Below, piece after piece: positions 33,429-42,304 of a DNA stretch of 64,000 nt (positions are counted from its first letter, which is position 1; every line of letters starts with the position of its first letter). The translations under genes were made by a program, and so were the position numbers. This DNA comes from DASSSQ01 sp963839285. GTDB taxonomy: Bacteria; Actinomycetota; Thermoleophilia; Gaiellales; Gaiellaceae. The notes beneath the pieces were generated by a model. That model had not been told where the DNA came from, did not search any database, and was given only the letters and a program-made list of their open reading frames with translations. The stretch covers positions 78,690 through 142,689 of the forward strand of contig CAWIUN010000010.1 in assembly GCA_963839285.1 (NCBI GenBank). Reading direction: 5' to 3'.

Positions 33429-35311
33429 CCGCGGGAGCGCTCCGGCTCCCCCACCGCCTCCCGGGCGCCGTCCGAGGCCTCGTAGCGACCGCCGTCGCGC
33501 CGGACCAGCCCGGCGCGCTCGGCCTCCCTGAGCGCGCTCGAGAAGCGGCCGGGGCCCCAGTAGCGGGCCCGGACGCGGCTGCGCAGCTCCTGGCGCGCCG
33601 CGGGGCCGTCCTCGACGAGGGCACGCGCGAGCGCCTCGATCTCGCTGTCGAGCCAGCTGTCCTGCTCCGGCAGCCCCGTCATCGTCCAGAAGCCGCCGGT
33701 CGTGCTCGGCCGGAAGCCGTACGGGCGTCCCCGCTCCCGCTCGCGCTCCTCGTCGCCGACCTCGTCGACCTCGTCGCGCTCGCGGCCGGTCGGCTCGTCG
33801 GCCGCCTGCTCGTCCGGCCCGTCGCCCTCGCCCCGCTCTTCCTCGGCGTCCTTCGCCGAGAGCGGCTGCGCGACGTCCTCGAGTGACTCCTGGGCCGCCT
33901 CGACGCCGAAGAGCCGGTGCATCAGCGCGCCGAAGAGCATCAGGCCGCCGCCGATCGCGTAGCCGTAGAAGATCTCGACCCGCCGCTCGCTCGCGATCAG
34001 GATCCCGTACAGGTAGGGACCGCCGACGCCGCCGATACCGGTCGCGAGCGCGTAGAAGAACGCGATCGCCATCGCCCGGATCTCGAGCGGGAAGGTCTCG
34101 GAGATCGTCAGGTAGCCCGCACTCGCTCCCGCCGAGGCGAAGAAGAAGATCACGACCCAGGCGACGGTCATCCAGATCGCGTTGCCGATCCAGCCCTGCC
34201 AGAAGAGGAAGCCCGTGATGATCGTGCACACGCCGGCGACCGCGAACGTGAGCGGGATCATCACCTTCCGGCCGATCGTGTCGAAGAACTTCCCGAGCAC
34301 GAGCGGGCCGAGGAAGTTCCCGGCCGCGAACGGGATCAGGAAGAGCGGCACGATCTTCGGGCTGATGCCGAAGAAGGTCGTCACCATCAGCCCGTAGGTG
34401 AAGAAGATGGCGTTGTAGAGGAAGGCCTGCGTCAGCATGATCGAGCCGCCCGCGATCGAGCGCCTCGGGTAGACGCCGAAGAGCGTCCGGGCGATCGTGA
34501 CGAAGCCCACGCTCTCGCGCTCGCGCAGCTCGATCGCCTCGTCGTCGTCCGGCTCCTCGAGCTCGTCCAGGTCCGCGTAGTCGGCCACGTCCTCCTCGAT
34601 CTCGCGGACGGTCTCCTCCGCCTCCTCCTCGCGGCCGTGCACCATCAGCCAGCGCGGGCTCTCCGGGACGTACAGCCGCAGCAGCAGCAGGCCGATCGCG
34701 AGGAAGCCGCCGAGGCCGAAGGAGATCCGCCAGGCGAGGCCGCTCGGCAGCGTGTTCAGGAACACGAAGCCGAGCGAGGCGCCGACGATGGTGCCGAGCC
34801 AGTAGGAGCCGTTGATGACGAGATCGACCCAGCCGCGCACGCGGGCGGGGATCAGCTCGTCGATCGCCGAGTTGATCGCCGAGTACTCGCCGCCGATCCC
34901 GAAGCCGGTGATGAAGCGGAAGATCGCGAACCAGACGTACGGCGTCAGGAAGCCGACCTCGAACATGCCGGCGAGCGTCGTCCCGGTGACGCCGAGCATG
35001 TAGACGAGCAGCGTGATGATGAAGAGCTTCTTCCGTCCGAAGCGGTCGGTCAGGTACCCCCAGAAGAGGGCGCCCGAGATGGCGCCGAAGAGGTAGATCG
35101 ACGCCGACCCCGCGACCTGCACCGTCGAGAAGCCGATCGAGTCCTGCAGCGAGGCGCCGACCGCGCCCTTGATCGTCACCTCGAGCCCGTCGAGGATCCA
35201 GACGGTCCCGAGCGAGACGACGATCAGCCAGTGCCAGCGCGTCCACGGCAACCTGTCCATCCGCGCCGGGATCTTCGTCGTGACAGTCTCGGTCTGGATC
35301 CCGCCGGCCAT
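33425..35311 (-). CDS. MFS transporter with cytoplasmic winged-helix-like tail
   Basis: 628 residues. Residues 1-480 are a sugar-porter-type MFS: SIYLFGAISGALFWGYLTDRFGRKKLF (motif A), FRFITGFGIGGEYSAINSA, VPESPRWLMVHG (motif end of helix 6), and a central acidic loop (~DADLDELEEPDDDEA). After the twelfth helix a ~60-residue acidic Arg/Glu linker leads to a last ~70-residue part EQDSWLDSEIEALARALVED, RQELRSRVRARYWGPGRF, ALREAERAGLVRRDGGRYEA that looks like a winged helix. This extension is unusual for the family. Substrate unknown. Confidence 0.85.
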   Translation of the reverse strand: MAGGIQTETVTTKIPARMDRLPWTRWHWLIVVSLGTVWILDGLEVTIKGAVGASLQDSIGFSTVQVAGSASIYLFGAISGALFWGYLTDRFGRKKLFIITLLVYMLGVTGTTLAGMFEVGFLTPYVWFAIFRFITGFGIGGEYSAINSAIDELIPARVRGWVDLVINGSYWLGTIVGASLGFVFLNTLPSGLAWRISFGLGGFLAIGLLLLRLYVPESPRWLMVHGREEEAEETVREIEEDVADYADLDELEEPDDDEAIELRERESVGFVTIARTLFGVYPRRSIAGGSIMLTQAFLYNAIFFTYGLMVTTFFGISPKIVPLFLIPFAAGNFLGPLVLGKFFDTIGRKVMIPLTFAVAGVCTIITGFLFWQGWIGNAIWMTVAWVVIFFFASAGASAGYLTISETFPLEIRAMAIAFFYALATGIGGVGGPYLYGILIASERRVEIFYGYAIGGGLMLFGALMHRLFGVEAAQESLEDVAQPLSAKDAEEERGEGDGPDEQAADEPTGRERDEVDEVGDEERERERGRPYGFRPSTTGGFWTMTGLPEQDSWLDSEIEALARALVEDGPAARQELRSRVRARYWGPGRFSSALREAERAGLVRRDGGRYEASDGAREAVGEPERSRG

Positions 35312-35411
35312 CGCCCACCCCCGCGCTCGAGCTACCAGTGCGGTTCGGCTTGCCCGCTGACGGCCTTTCGAAACGGCTTCCGATGCTTCTGCCGCAGACG
35401 GATGCGGGGAG

Positions 35412-36390
35412 CTACGAGGGCGCCGCCTGCGGACCGCACGTCGGCCCGTGCACGACGGGCACGCCGCCGCGCCACTCGAGGCGGTCGAGCCAGAGCAGCC
35501 GCCCGGGGCTCGAGGCGCCGATCCCGTTCGGCGGCCAGGCGTGGTAGACGAGCCACTCCTCGCCGCCGGCCGTGCGCACGACTGCCTGGTGCCCCGGCCC
35601 GGCCGCCCGGCAACGCGTCTTCAGGATCGGGTTCCGCGGCGAGGCCTCGCAGGGGCCGAGCGGCCCCGCGCAGGTCGCGTAGCCGACCGCGTAGTCGGCG
35701 GTGTTGTAGGCGCTGGCGGAGAAGAAGAGGACGTAGCGGCCGCCCTCGAGCCAGAGCGTCGGCGCCTCGACGAGCGGCCCCTCCCACTGCCACTGGTCGG
35801 CGGTCAGCAACCGCGCGCGCCGGCCGACGAGCCGCCGCCCGTCCGCCGAGAGACGCTGCGCGTAGATCCAGGTCGACTTCCCGCAGCAGTTGCCGTCGTT
35901 CTTCCAGAGCAGGTAGAGGCTCCCGTCCTCGTCGCGGAAGGGGGAGGGGTCGATCGACCCGCCTTCGTCGGGCTGGCAGAGAAACGGCGTCGAGCCGGAG
36001 TCGCGGAAGGGCCCCTCCGGCTCGTCCGCCTCGGCCAGTCCCACGCACTGCACGCCCTGCTTCGTCCCGTAGGCGGCGTAGTAGAGGAGGTAGCCGGTCG
36101 CCCACGCGCAGCACCTCGGGCGCCCACGTGTGCCCCGCGGTCGCCCAGGGAGCGACCTCCGGCATCGCGTCGCCGAGCCGCTCCCAGTCGACCAGGTCAC
36201 GCGACCGGGCCACCTGGATGTTCTTGCCGTTCCCCTGCGTCGCGTAGGCGTAGTACCGGTCGCCGGCGCGGAGCACGAACGGGTCGGGGAAGTCGGCCCG
36301 CAGCACCGGGTTCGTGAACGTCCGCGGACCCTTCGCGCCGCTCTTCCCGCCGCCGCAGGCGACGAGCGCCAGCGCGAGCGGGATCAGCAC
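35412..36390 (-). CDS. GH43-like lipoprotein glycosidase (frameshifted)
   Basis: GTG at 36390 opens VLIPLALALVACGGG, a lipobox signal. Then TNPVLRADFPDPFVLRAGDR (catalytic Asp of the five-bladed propeller) and YYAYATQG. A frame break near 36100 moves the reading to YLLYYAAYGTK, GSIDPSPFRDEDGSLYLLWK (second Asp block), WEGPLVEAPTLWLEGGRYVLF (general-acid Glu) and EWLVYHAW. These match arabinanases/xylosidases of GH43. It acts outside the cell on plant-type polysaccharide; exact substrate uncertain. Confidence 0.85.
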
Positions 36391-36578
36391 CGAGGCGCGG
36401 AGGGCGCGATCTCACCGCCGGCAGCATACGCCGCGAGCGTCCGAGTCGCCCGGCAGGCACGGCGGGCGCGTCGAGCGTCCGGCGCGCGCCCAGCCCGACC
36501 GAGCCGGCGTTCGCGGCCGGAGAGGCGAGCCGCTGCGAGAGGAAGGAGCGCGAGCCCTGGCGGCCGGCGCGGACGAAG

Positions 36579-36651
36579 TGGGCCGTGAAGGACTCGAACC
36601 TTCGACCTTGGGATTAAGAGTCCCCTGCTCTACCAACTGAGCTAACGGCCC
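36579..36651 (-). tRNA. tRNA-Lys (CTT)
   Basis: Cloverleaf on the minus strand: acceptor GGGCCGT / ACGGCCC, D arm GCTC-AGTTGGTAGA-GAGC, anticodon loop CTCTTAA with CTT, T arm GAAGG-TTCGAGT-CCTTC. No CCA is encoded. One mismatch is seen at the bottom of the anticodon stem. The nearby 36391-36578 stretch has no other feature. Confidence 0.93.
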
Positions 36652-36678
36652 GCAGAACCGCGGGTAGTGTAGCCGCTC

Positions 36679-37719
36679 GTGCGCGTGCTCTCGGTCGTAG
36701 GGAACCGCCCGCAGTTCGTCAAGTCGGGCCCGCTCTCGCTGGCGCTGCGGGAGGCGGGCATCGACGAGGTGACGCTGCACACCGGCCAGCACTGGGACCG
36801 GGAGATGTCGGCGGTCTTCTTCGAGGAGCTCGGCCTCGACGAGCCGCGCCACCGACTCGATCTGCGCACCGCCGACCCGGCCGCGATGGCTGGGCCGATC
36901 CGGGCCGCCGTCGAGGCGGAGCGGCCCGACTGGGTGCTCGTCTACGGCGACACCAACTCGACGCTGGCGGGCGCCGAGGCGGCCGGCGAGGTGCCCGTCG
37001 CGCACGTCGAGGCGGGCCTGCGCAGCTTCGACCTCGAGATGCCCGAGGAGCGGAACCGGATCGCGGTCGACCGGCTCGCGGCGCTGCTCCTCTGCCCGGA
37101 CGAGCGCTCGGCCCGGCAGCTCGAGTCCGAGGGCCTCGCCGGCGAGCGGGCGGTCGTCGGCGACGTGATGGCCGACGCGGCGCGGCTCTTCGGCCCGATC
37201 GCGCGGGAGCGCTCGGACGCGCTCGACCGGCTCGGCGTCGAGCCGGGCGGGTACCTGCTCGTCACGGTCCACCGCGAGGCGAACGTCCGGCCGGAGCGGC
37301 TCCGGCGGATCGCGGCGGGGCTCGACCGGCTCGACGAGCCGCTCGTCTTCCCCGCCCATCCGCGCACGCGGGCGGTGCTCGCCGGGATCCCGCACCGCTT
37401 CGAGCTCGTCGAGCCGCTCGGCTACCTCGAGCTCGCCGCGCTCGCCTCGCAGGCGCGGGCGATCGTGACCGACTCCGGCGGGCTGCAGAAGGAGGCCTAC
37501 TGGTACGGCGTCCCCTGCGTGACCCTGCGGCCCTCGACGGAGTGGGTCGACACCGTCGAGCAGGGCGCGAACGTGCTCGTCGACGACGATCCCGATGCGC
37601 TCGTCGCGGCCCTCGCCGACGCGCGCTTCCCCGCCGGCGCCCCGCAGCTCTACGGCGACGGCCATGCCTCGGAGCGAATTGCGGAGATCCTCGTACGCCG
37701 CGGCCGCGGCGGCCGCTAG
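36679..37719 (+). CDS. wecB: UDP-N-acetylglucosamine 2-epimerase family (WecB/WbpI-like)
   Basis: 346 residues. VLSVVGNRPQFVKSGPLSLAL, HTGQHWDREMSAVFFEELGL, YGDTNSTLAGAEAA, AHVEAGLRSFDLEMPEERNR and VTDSGGLQKEAYW are the family's active-site blocks. It interconverts UDP-GlcNAc-type and UDP-ManNAc-type sugars at C2. As wbpA, wbpB and wbpD homologues follow, it may act as WbpI on the diacetamido uronic acid. GTG start. Confidence 0.92.
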   Translation: MRVLSVVGNRPQFVKSGPLSLALREAGIDEVTLHTGQHWDREMSAVFFEELGLDEPRHRLDLRTADPAAMAGPIRAAVEAERPDWVLVYGDTNSTLAGAEAAGEVPVAHVEAGLRSFDLEMPEERNRIAVDRLAALLLCPDERSARQLESEGLAGERAVVGDVMADAARLFGPIARERSDALDRLGVEPGGYLLVTVHREANVRPERLRRIAAGLDRLDEPLVFPAHPRTRAVLAGIPHRFELVEPLGYLELAALASQARAIVTDSGGLQKEAYWYGVPCVTLRPSTEWVDTVEQGANVLVDDDPDALVAALADARFPAGAPQLYGDGHASERIAEILVRRGRGGR

Positions 37720-37733
37720 GGTTACCGCCCGGT

Positions 37734-39006
37734 ATGCCCTACGACGTCGCAGTCGTCGGCGCCGGCTACGTCGGCCTCCCGCTCGCCACCACCTTCGCCG
37801 AGGCGGGCTGCCGGGTGCTCGTCGTCGACGTGGTCGAGCCGCTGGTCGAGTCGATCAACCGCGGCGAGAGCCACATCGAGGACGTCGCGGACGACCGCTT
37901 CGGCCCGCTGGTCGAGCAGGGGCTCGTGCGCGCGACGACCGACTACGCCGAGCTGCGCGAGGCGGACGCGATCCTGATCGCGCTGCCGACGCCGCTCTCG
38001 CGCCAGCGCGAGCCCGACCTCTCGATCGTCGAGCGCGCCGCCCGGGGCGTCGCCGAGGTGTTGCGCGAGGGCCAGGTCGTCGTGCTCGAGTCGACGACCT
38101 GGCCGGGCACGACGCGCGAGGTGCTGCTGCCGATCCTCGAGCGCGGCTCGGGCCTCGAGGTCGGCGAGGGCTTCCACCTGGCGATGTCGCCGGAGCGGGT
38201 CGATCCCGGCCGCGAGGACTGGACGACGAAGACGACGCCGAAGATCCTCGGCGGGATCACGCCCTGCCTGCACGCGCAAGGCCGCGGACGTCTACCGGCG
38301 CGCGCTCGACACCGTCAACGAGGTCTCGACGCCCGAGGCCGCCGAGCTGACGAAGCTGCTCGAGAACATCTTCCGCTCGGTCAACATCGCGCTCGTGAAC
38401 GAGATCGCGCAGCTCTGCGACCGGATGGGCATCGACATCTGGGAGGTCGTCGACGCGGCCGCGACGAAGCCGTTCGGGTTCATGAAGTTCAAGCCGGGCC
38501 CCGGCCTCGGCGGCCACTGCATCCCGATCGACCCCTTCTACCTGACCTGGAAGGCGCGCGAGTTCGGCTTCTACACCGAGTTCATCGAGCTCGCGGGCAA
38601 GGTGAACGAGTCGATGCCGTACTTCTGCCGCTCGCTCGTCTCGCAGGCGCTCAACCACCACTCGCAGAAGGCGATGTCCGGCTCGAGGATCCTCGTCCTC
38701 GGCGTCGCCTACAAGCCGGACATCGCGGACATGCGCGAGTCGCCGGCGCTGAAGCTGATCTCGCTGCTCGGCAACGCCGGCTCGGACGTCAGCTACCACG
38801 ACCCGCACGTGCCCTCGTTCGAGGAGCACGGCCTCTCGATGTCCTCGGTGCCGCTCGACCCCGGCGCCTACGACTGCGTCGTCGTCGTCACCGACCACAG
38901 CTCGATCGACTACGAGCGGCTGGTCGCCGACGCGCGGCTCGTCGTCGACCTGCGCAACGCGACCGGCGAGACCGGGACGGCGAGCGACAAGGTCTTCAAG
39001 CTGTGA
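37734..39006 (+). CDS. wbpA: UDP-N-acetylglucosamine 6-dehydrogenase (WbpA-like, frameshifted)
   Basis: UDP-glucose/GlcNAc dehydrogenase family. ATG at 37734: VAVVGAGYVGLPLATTFAEA (NAD site), LPTPLSRQREPDLS, VVLESTTWPGTTREV, MSPERVDPG. A frame break near 38270 falls just before ITP-type sequence; the second half holds LTKLLENIFRSVNIALVNE (catalytic Lys), KPGPGLGGHCIPIDPFYLTW (catalytic Cys) and VLGVAYKPDIADMRESP. It oxidises C6 to the uronic acid. Overlaps the next gene by 4 bp. Confidence 0.9.
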
Positions 39007-39974
39007 GCGAGGCGCGGGTCGGCGTCGTCGGCCTCGGCTACTGGGGCCCGAACCTGGCGCGGAACTTCTCGGAGCTCGGGGCGCTCGCCGGCCTCTGCGA
39101 CCTCGACGAGGGGCTGCGCTCGAGCTTCGCCGCGCGCTACCCCTCCGCGCGCGTCACGGCCGACTACGACGAGCTGCTCGGCTCGGACGTCGACGCCGTC
39201 GTCGTCGCGACGCCGGTGCCGACGCACTACGAGCTGGCCAAGCGCGCGCTCGAGGCGGGCAAGCACGTGCTCGTCGAGAAGCCGCCGGCGATGCGGGCGG
39301 CCGAGATCGACGAGCTCGTCGCGCTCGCCGCCGAGCGAGAGCTCGTGCTGATGCCGGGCCACCTGCTCCTCTACCACCCGGCCGTCCGCAAGCTGAAGGA
39401 GCTGATCGACGCGGGCGAGCTCGGCGACGTCCTCTGCGTCTACGGCAACCGGCAGAACCTCGGCATCGTCCGCACGAACGAGAACGCGCTCTGGTCGCTC
39501 GGCGTCCACGACCTCTCGGTGATCCTCTACCTGCTCGACGAGGAGCCGTCCGAGGCGGTCGCGCACGGCCGCGACTTCCTGACCGACGGCGTCGAGGACG
39601 TCGTCTTCTGCTACCTGCGCTTCCCGAGCGGCAAGATCGCGCACATGCACCTCTCCTGGCTCGACCCGCACAAGATGCGGAAGCTGACCGTCGTCGGCCG
39701 CGAGAAGATGGTCGTCTTCGACGACATGGAGCTGGAGCGGAAGGTGACCGTCTACGAGAAGGCGCCCTGGAAGCGCACCGACAGCTACGGCGAGTGGCAG
39801 ACGCGCTCGGGCGACATCTTCATCCCGAAGATCGCGACCGACGAGCCGCTGAAGCTCGAGTGCCAGGAGTTCCTGCACCTCGTCGCGGGCGAGGGCGACC
39901 GCCGCAAGGTCGCCGAGGACGGGGCGCGCGTCGTGCGGGCGCTCGACCGGCTGACCGAGAGCCTGCGTGGCTGA
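39003..39974 (+). CDS. wbpB: Gfo/Idh/MocA oxidoreductase, WbpB-like
   Basis: 323 residues. GTG at 39003. GVVGLGYWGPNLARNFSEL (NAD fingerprint), VVATPVPTHYELAKRALEAGKHVLVEKP (EKP motif), MPGHLLLYHPAVRKLKELID, ENALWSLGVHDLSVILYLL (GxxxHD). By context it is the 3-dehydrogenase that makes the 3-keto uronic acid, as WbpB in Pseudomonas. Ends 8 bp into the acyltransferase. Confidence 0.85.
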   Translation: MSEARVGVVGLGYWGPNLARNFSELGALAGLCDLDEGLRSSFAARYPSARVTADYDELLGSDVDAVVVATPVPTHYELAKRALEAGKHVLVEKPPAMRAAEIDELVALAAERELVLMPGHLLLYHPAVRKLKELIDAGELGDVLCVYGNRQNLGIVRTNENALWSLGVHDLSVILYLLDEEPSEAVAHGRDFLTDGVEDVVFCYLRFPSGKIAHMHLSWLDPHKMRKLTVVGREKMVVFDDMELERKVTVYEKAPWKRTDSYGEWQTRSGDIFIPKIATDEPLKLECQEFLHLVAGEGDRRKVAEDGARVVRALDRLTESLRG

Positions 39975-40614
39975 GGTCCACCCGAGCGCGACCGTCCACG
40001 AGGGGACGATCCTCGCCGAGGGAGTGCGCGTGCTCGAGAACGCGGTCGTCGGCAAGCAGCCGACCCTCGGCGCCAGGTCGACCGCGAAGCGCGAGCCGCT
40101 GCCGCCGGCGCGGATCGGCGAGGGCACCGTCGTCTCCTCGGGCGCGATCGTCTTCGCGGGCACGACCGTCGGCGCCGGCTGCATCCTCGGCGACCAGTCG
40201 TGCGTCCGGGAGCGGGTCGAGATCGCCGACGACGTCGTCGTCGGCCGCGGCTCGCTGGTCGAGAACGACACGACGATCGGCAGGGGCACGCGGATCCAGG
40301 CGGAGGCGTACGTGACGGCGTACTCGACGCTCGAGGACGACGTCTTCATCGCGCCCTGCGTCGTCACGACGAACGACAACTTCATGGGCCGGACCGAGCG
40401 GCGGAAGGCGCTGATGAAGGGCCCGACGATCCGGCGCGGCGCGCGGGTCGGCGGCGGCGCGATCCTCTGCCCGGGGATCGAGGTCGGCGAGGAGGCCTTC
40501 GTCGGCGCCGGCGCGGTCGTCACGAAGGACGTGCCGCCGCGGACGCTCGTCGTCGGCAACCCCGCCCGCGTGCTGCGCGAGGTCCCGGACGAGGAGCTGC
40601 TCGAGAACCAGTGA
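39967..40614 (+). CDS. wbpD: Hexapeptide-repeat N-acetyltransferase, WbpD-like
   Basis: 215 residues of left-handed beta-helix repeats: HEGTILAEGVRVLENAVVG, GEGTVVSSGAIVFAGTTVGA, AEAYVTAYSTLEDDVFIAPC, TNDNFMGR and GGGAILCPGIEVGEEAFVGA. GTG at 39967. The VVTTNDNFM block with acceptor His/Asn neighbourhood fits sugar-nucleotide 3-N-acetyltransferases such as WbpD. A WbpE aminotransferase needed between WbpB and WbpD is not in the window. Confidence 0.82.
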   Translation: MAEVHPSATVHEGTILAEGVRVLENAVVGKQPTLGARSTAKREPLPPARIGEGTVVSSGAIVFAGTTVGAGCILGDQSCVRERVEIADDVVVGRGSLVENDTTIGRGTRIQAEAYVTAYSTLEDDVFIAPCVVTTNDNFMGRTERRKALMKGPTIRRGARVGGGAILCPGIEVGEEAFVGAGAVVTKDVPPRTLVVGNPARVLREVPDEELLENQ

Positions 40615-40620
40615 GCGGCG

Positions 40621-42304
40621 CTAGAGCTTGGGGGGCGTCGCCTTGGTGAAGCTGAGGGTGTACTCGCCGGCGCCGGGCGTCTGCAGCTTCACCTCGATGT
40701 AGTAGGTGCCGCCGCGCCTGGCGGTGAAGGCGAGCCGCTCCTGGCGGCCGACCCGCGCCGAGAGGGCCGCCCGCTGGGCGAGCGGCGCGGTCAGGCCGTC
40801 GACGCGCGTCGTGCCGGGGCGCCAGAGGGCGACCGCGACGTCGGAGCGGCCGGGCCCGTTCAGCCGGGCGTAGAGGCGCTGGCCGGCCCGGACGACGACG
40901 GAGTAGACGTCGACCTGGTCGTCCCAGTAGTCGAGGGAGGCGGTGACCGTGCGGCCCTTCCTGCCCCACATCGGGTAGGCCCAGGCGCCGGCGTCGTCGT
41001 TCGGCTCGAAGCTGTCCGGCGGCGGCAGGACGCCGCCCGAGGTCGCGACCTGGAGCGCCCGCTGGACGTTCAGCGTGCCCCAGCCGGTGAACTTGTCCCG
41101 CAGCAGCGGGCACGCCTTGCAGCCGGTCGAGGGGTTGACGTCGTCGGCGGTCCGCTCGAGCAGCGACGTCACCTGCTCGGGCTTCAGGTCGGGGCGGACG
41201 CTGCGGACGAGCGCCGCCGCGGCGGCGACCTGCGGCGCGGCGAAGGAGGTGCCGATCGCGCGCGCGAACTCGTCGGTGCCGCAGGTCGAGTAGCCCTGCT
41301 CGGCGCAGTTGGGCCGCTGCGCGGTCATCTCCCGCGGGACGGTCGAGAGCAGGTTCTCGCCGGGCGCCGCGATGTCGTTGTAGACCTGGTCGCGGTTCGA
41401 GAACGCGGGCACGGAGCCGTTCTGGCCGATCGCGCTGACGCCGATCACGTGCGGCAGCGCGGCCGGGTAGTGCGCGTACGGCCAGGGGGTCGCGGGCGAC
41501 TGCGGGCCGTTCCCGACCGCGCCGACGACGACGGCGCCGTGCCGGTAGGCGTAGTTGACGGCGGCCTGCTCGAGCGGCGAGTAGGTGTCGAGCTTCGGGT
41601 CGACCGGGTCGCGGACGCCGCCGAGGCTGAGGTTGACGACGGTCGCGCCCTGGTCGATCGCCCAGCGGATCCCGTCGACCTCGGCGCGGAGCGGCAGCTC
41701 GCCGTTCGCGTCGACGACCTTCGCGATCAGGAGCTGGGCCGGGAAGGCGAGGCCGGCGATGCCGATGCCGTTGTCCTGCCTGTGCCGCGATCTCGCCCGC
41801 GACGAAGGTGCCGTGGCCGTCGGTGTCGGTCAGCGGCGAGCCGCCGACGAAGCTCTTCGCGCCGGCGATCCGGGCGGCGGGGAACTCGGGGTGGCCGCCG
41901 TCGATCCCGGAGTCGATCACCGCGACCTTGACGGTCGCGAGCTTCGGGAAGACCGGCCAGAAGTCCCAGGCGCGGTCCTTGCTCAGGTACCACTGCTTCG
42001 GCAGCAGCGGGTCGTTCGTGGCGAAGGCGAGCCGGCGCGACCGGTCGAGCCGCTCGACGTAGGCGACGCCGCGGATCCGCTGCAGCGCCCGCGGCGACGC
42101 GGCGGAGACGAGCGCCGTGCCGGGGAGCAGCGTCGACGGCCTGCTGCCGGTGGCGCGCTCGATCCGGTCGGCGAGCCGGGCGGCGGACCAGCCGGGCAGG
42201 ACGCCGACCGCCGTCTGCCCACCCGGGTGCCCGCCCGCGGCGGCGGCGGTCGGCAGAGCGAGCGCGAGCAGGGCGGCACCGGCGCCGGCGAGCCGGCGGA
42301 TCAC
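40621..42304 (-). CDS. Secreted subtilisin-family (S8) serine protease (frameshifted)
   Basis: GTG at 42304: VIRRLAGAGAALLALALPTAAAA, a signal peptide; an inhibitor-like propeptide (TAVGVLPGWSAARLADRIER); catalytic Asp VAVIDSGIDGGHPEF; catalytic His DTDGHGTFVAGEIAAQ; a frame break near 41775; oxyanion Asn AVGNGPQSPATPW; catalytic Ser GTSFAAPQVAAAAALV. After LNVQRALQVATSGG a ~150-residue C-terminal beta-sandwich (FEPNDDAGAWAYPMWGRKG) resembles pre-peptidase C-terminal domains. It is complete apart from the one indel. Overlaps the SpoIID-like stop by 3 bp. Confidence 0.86.
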
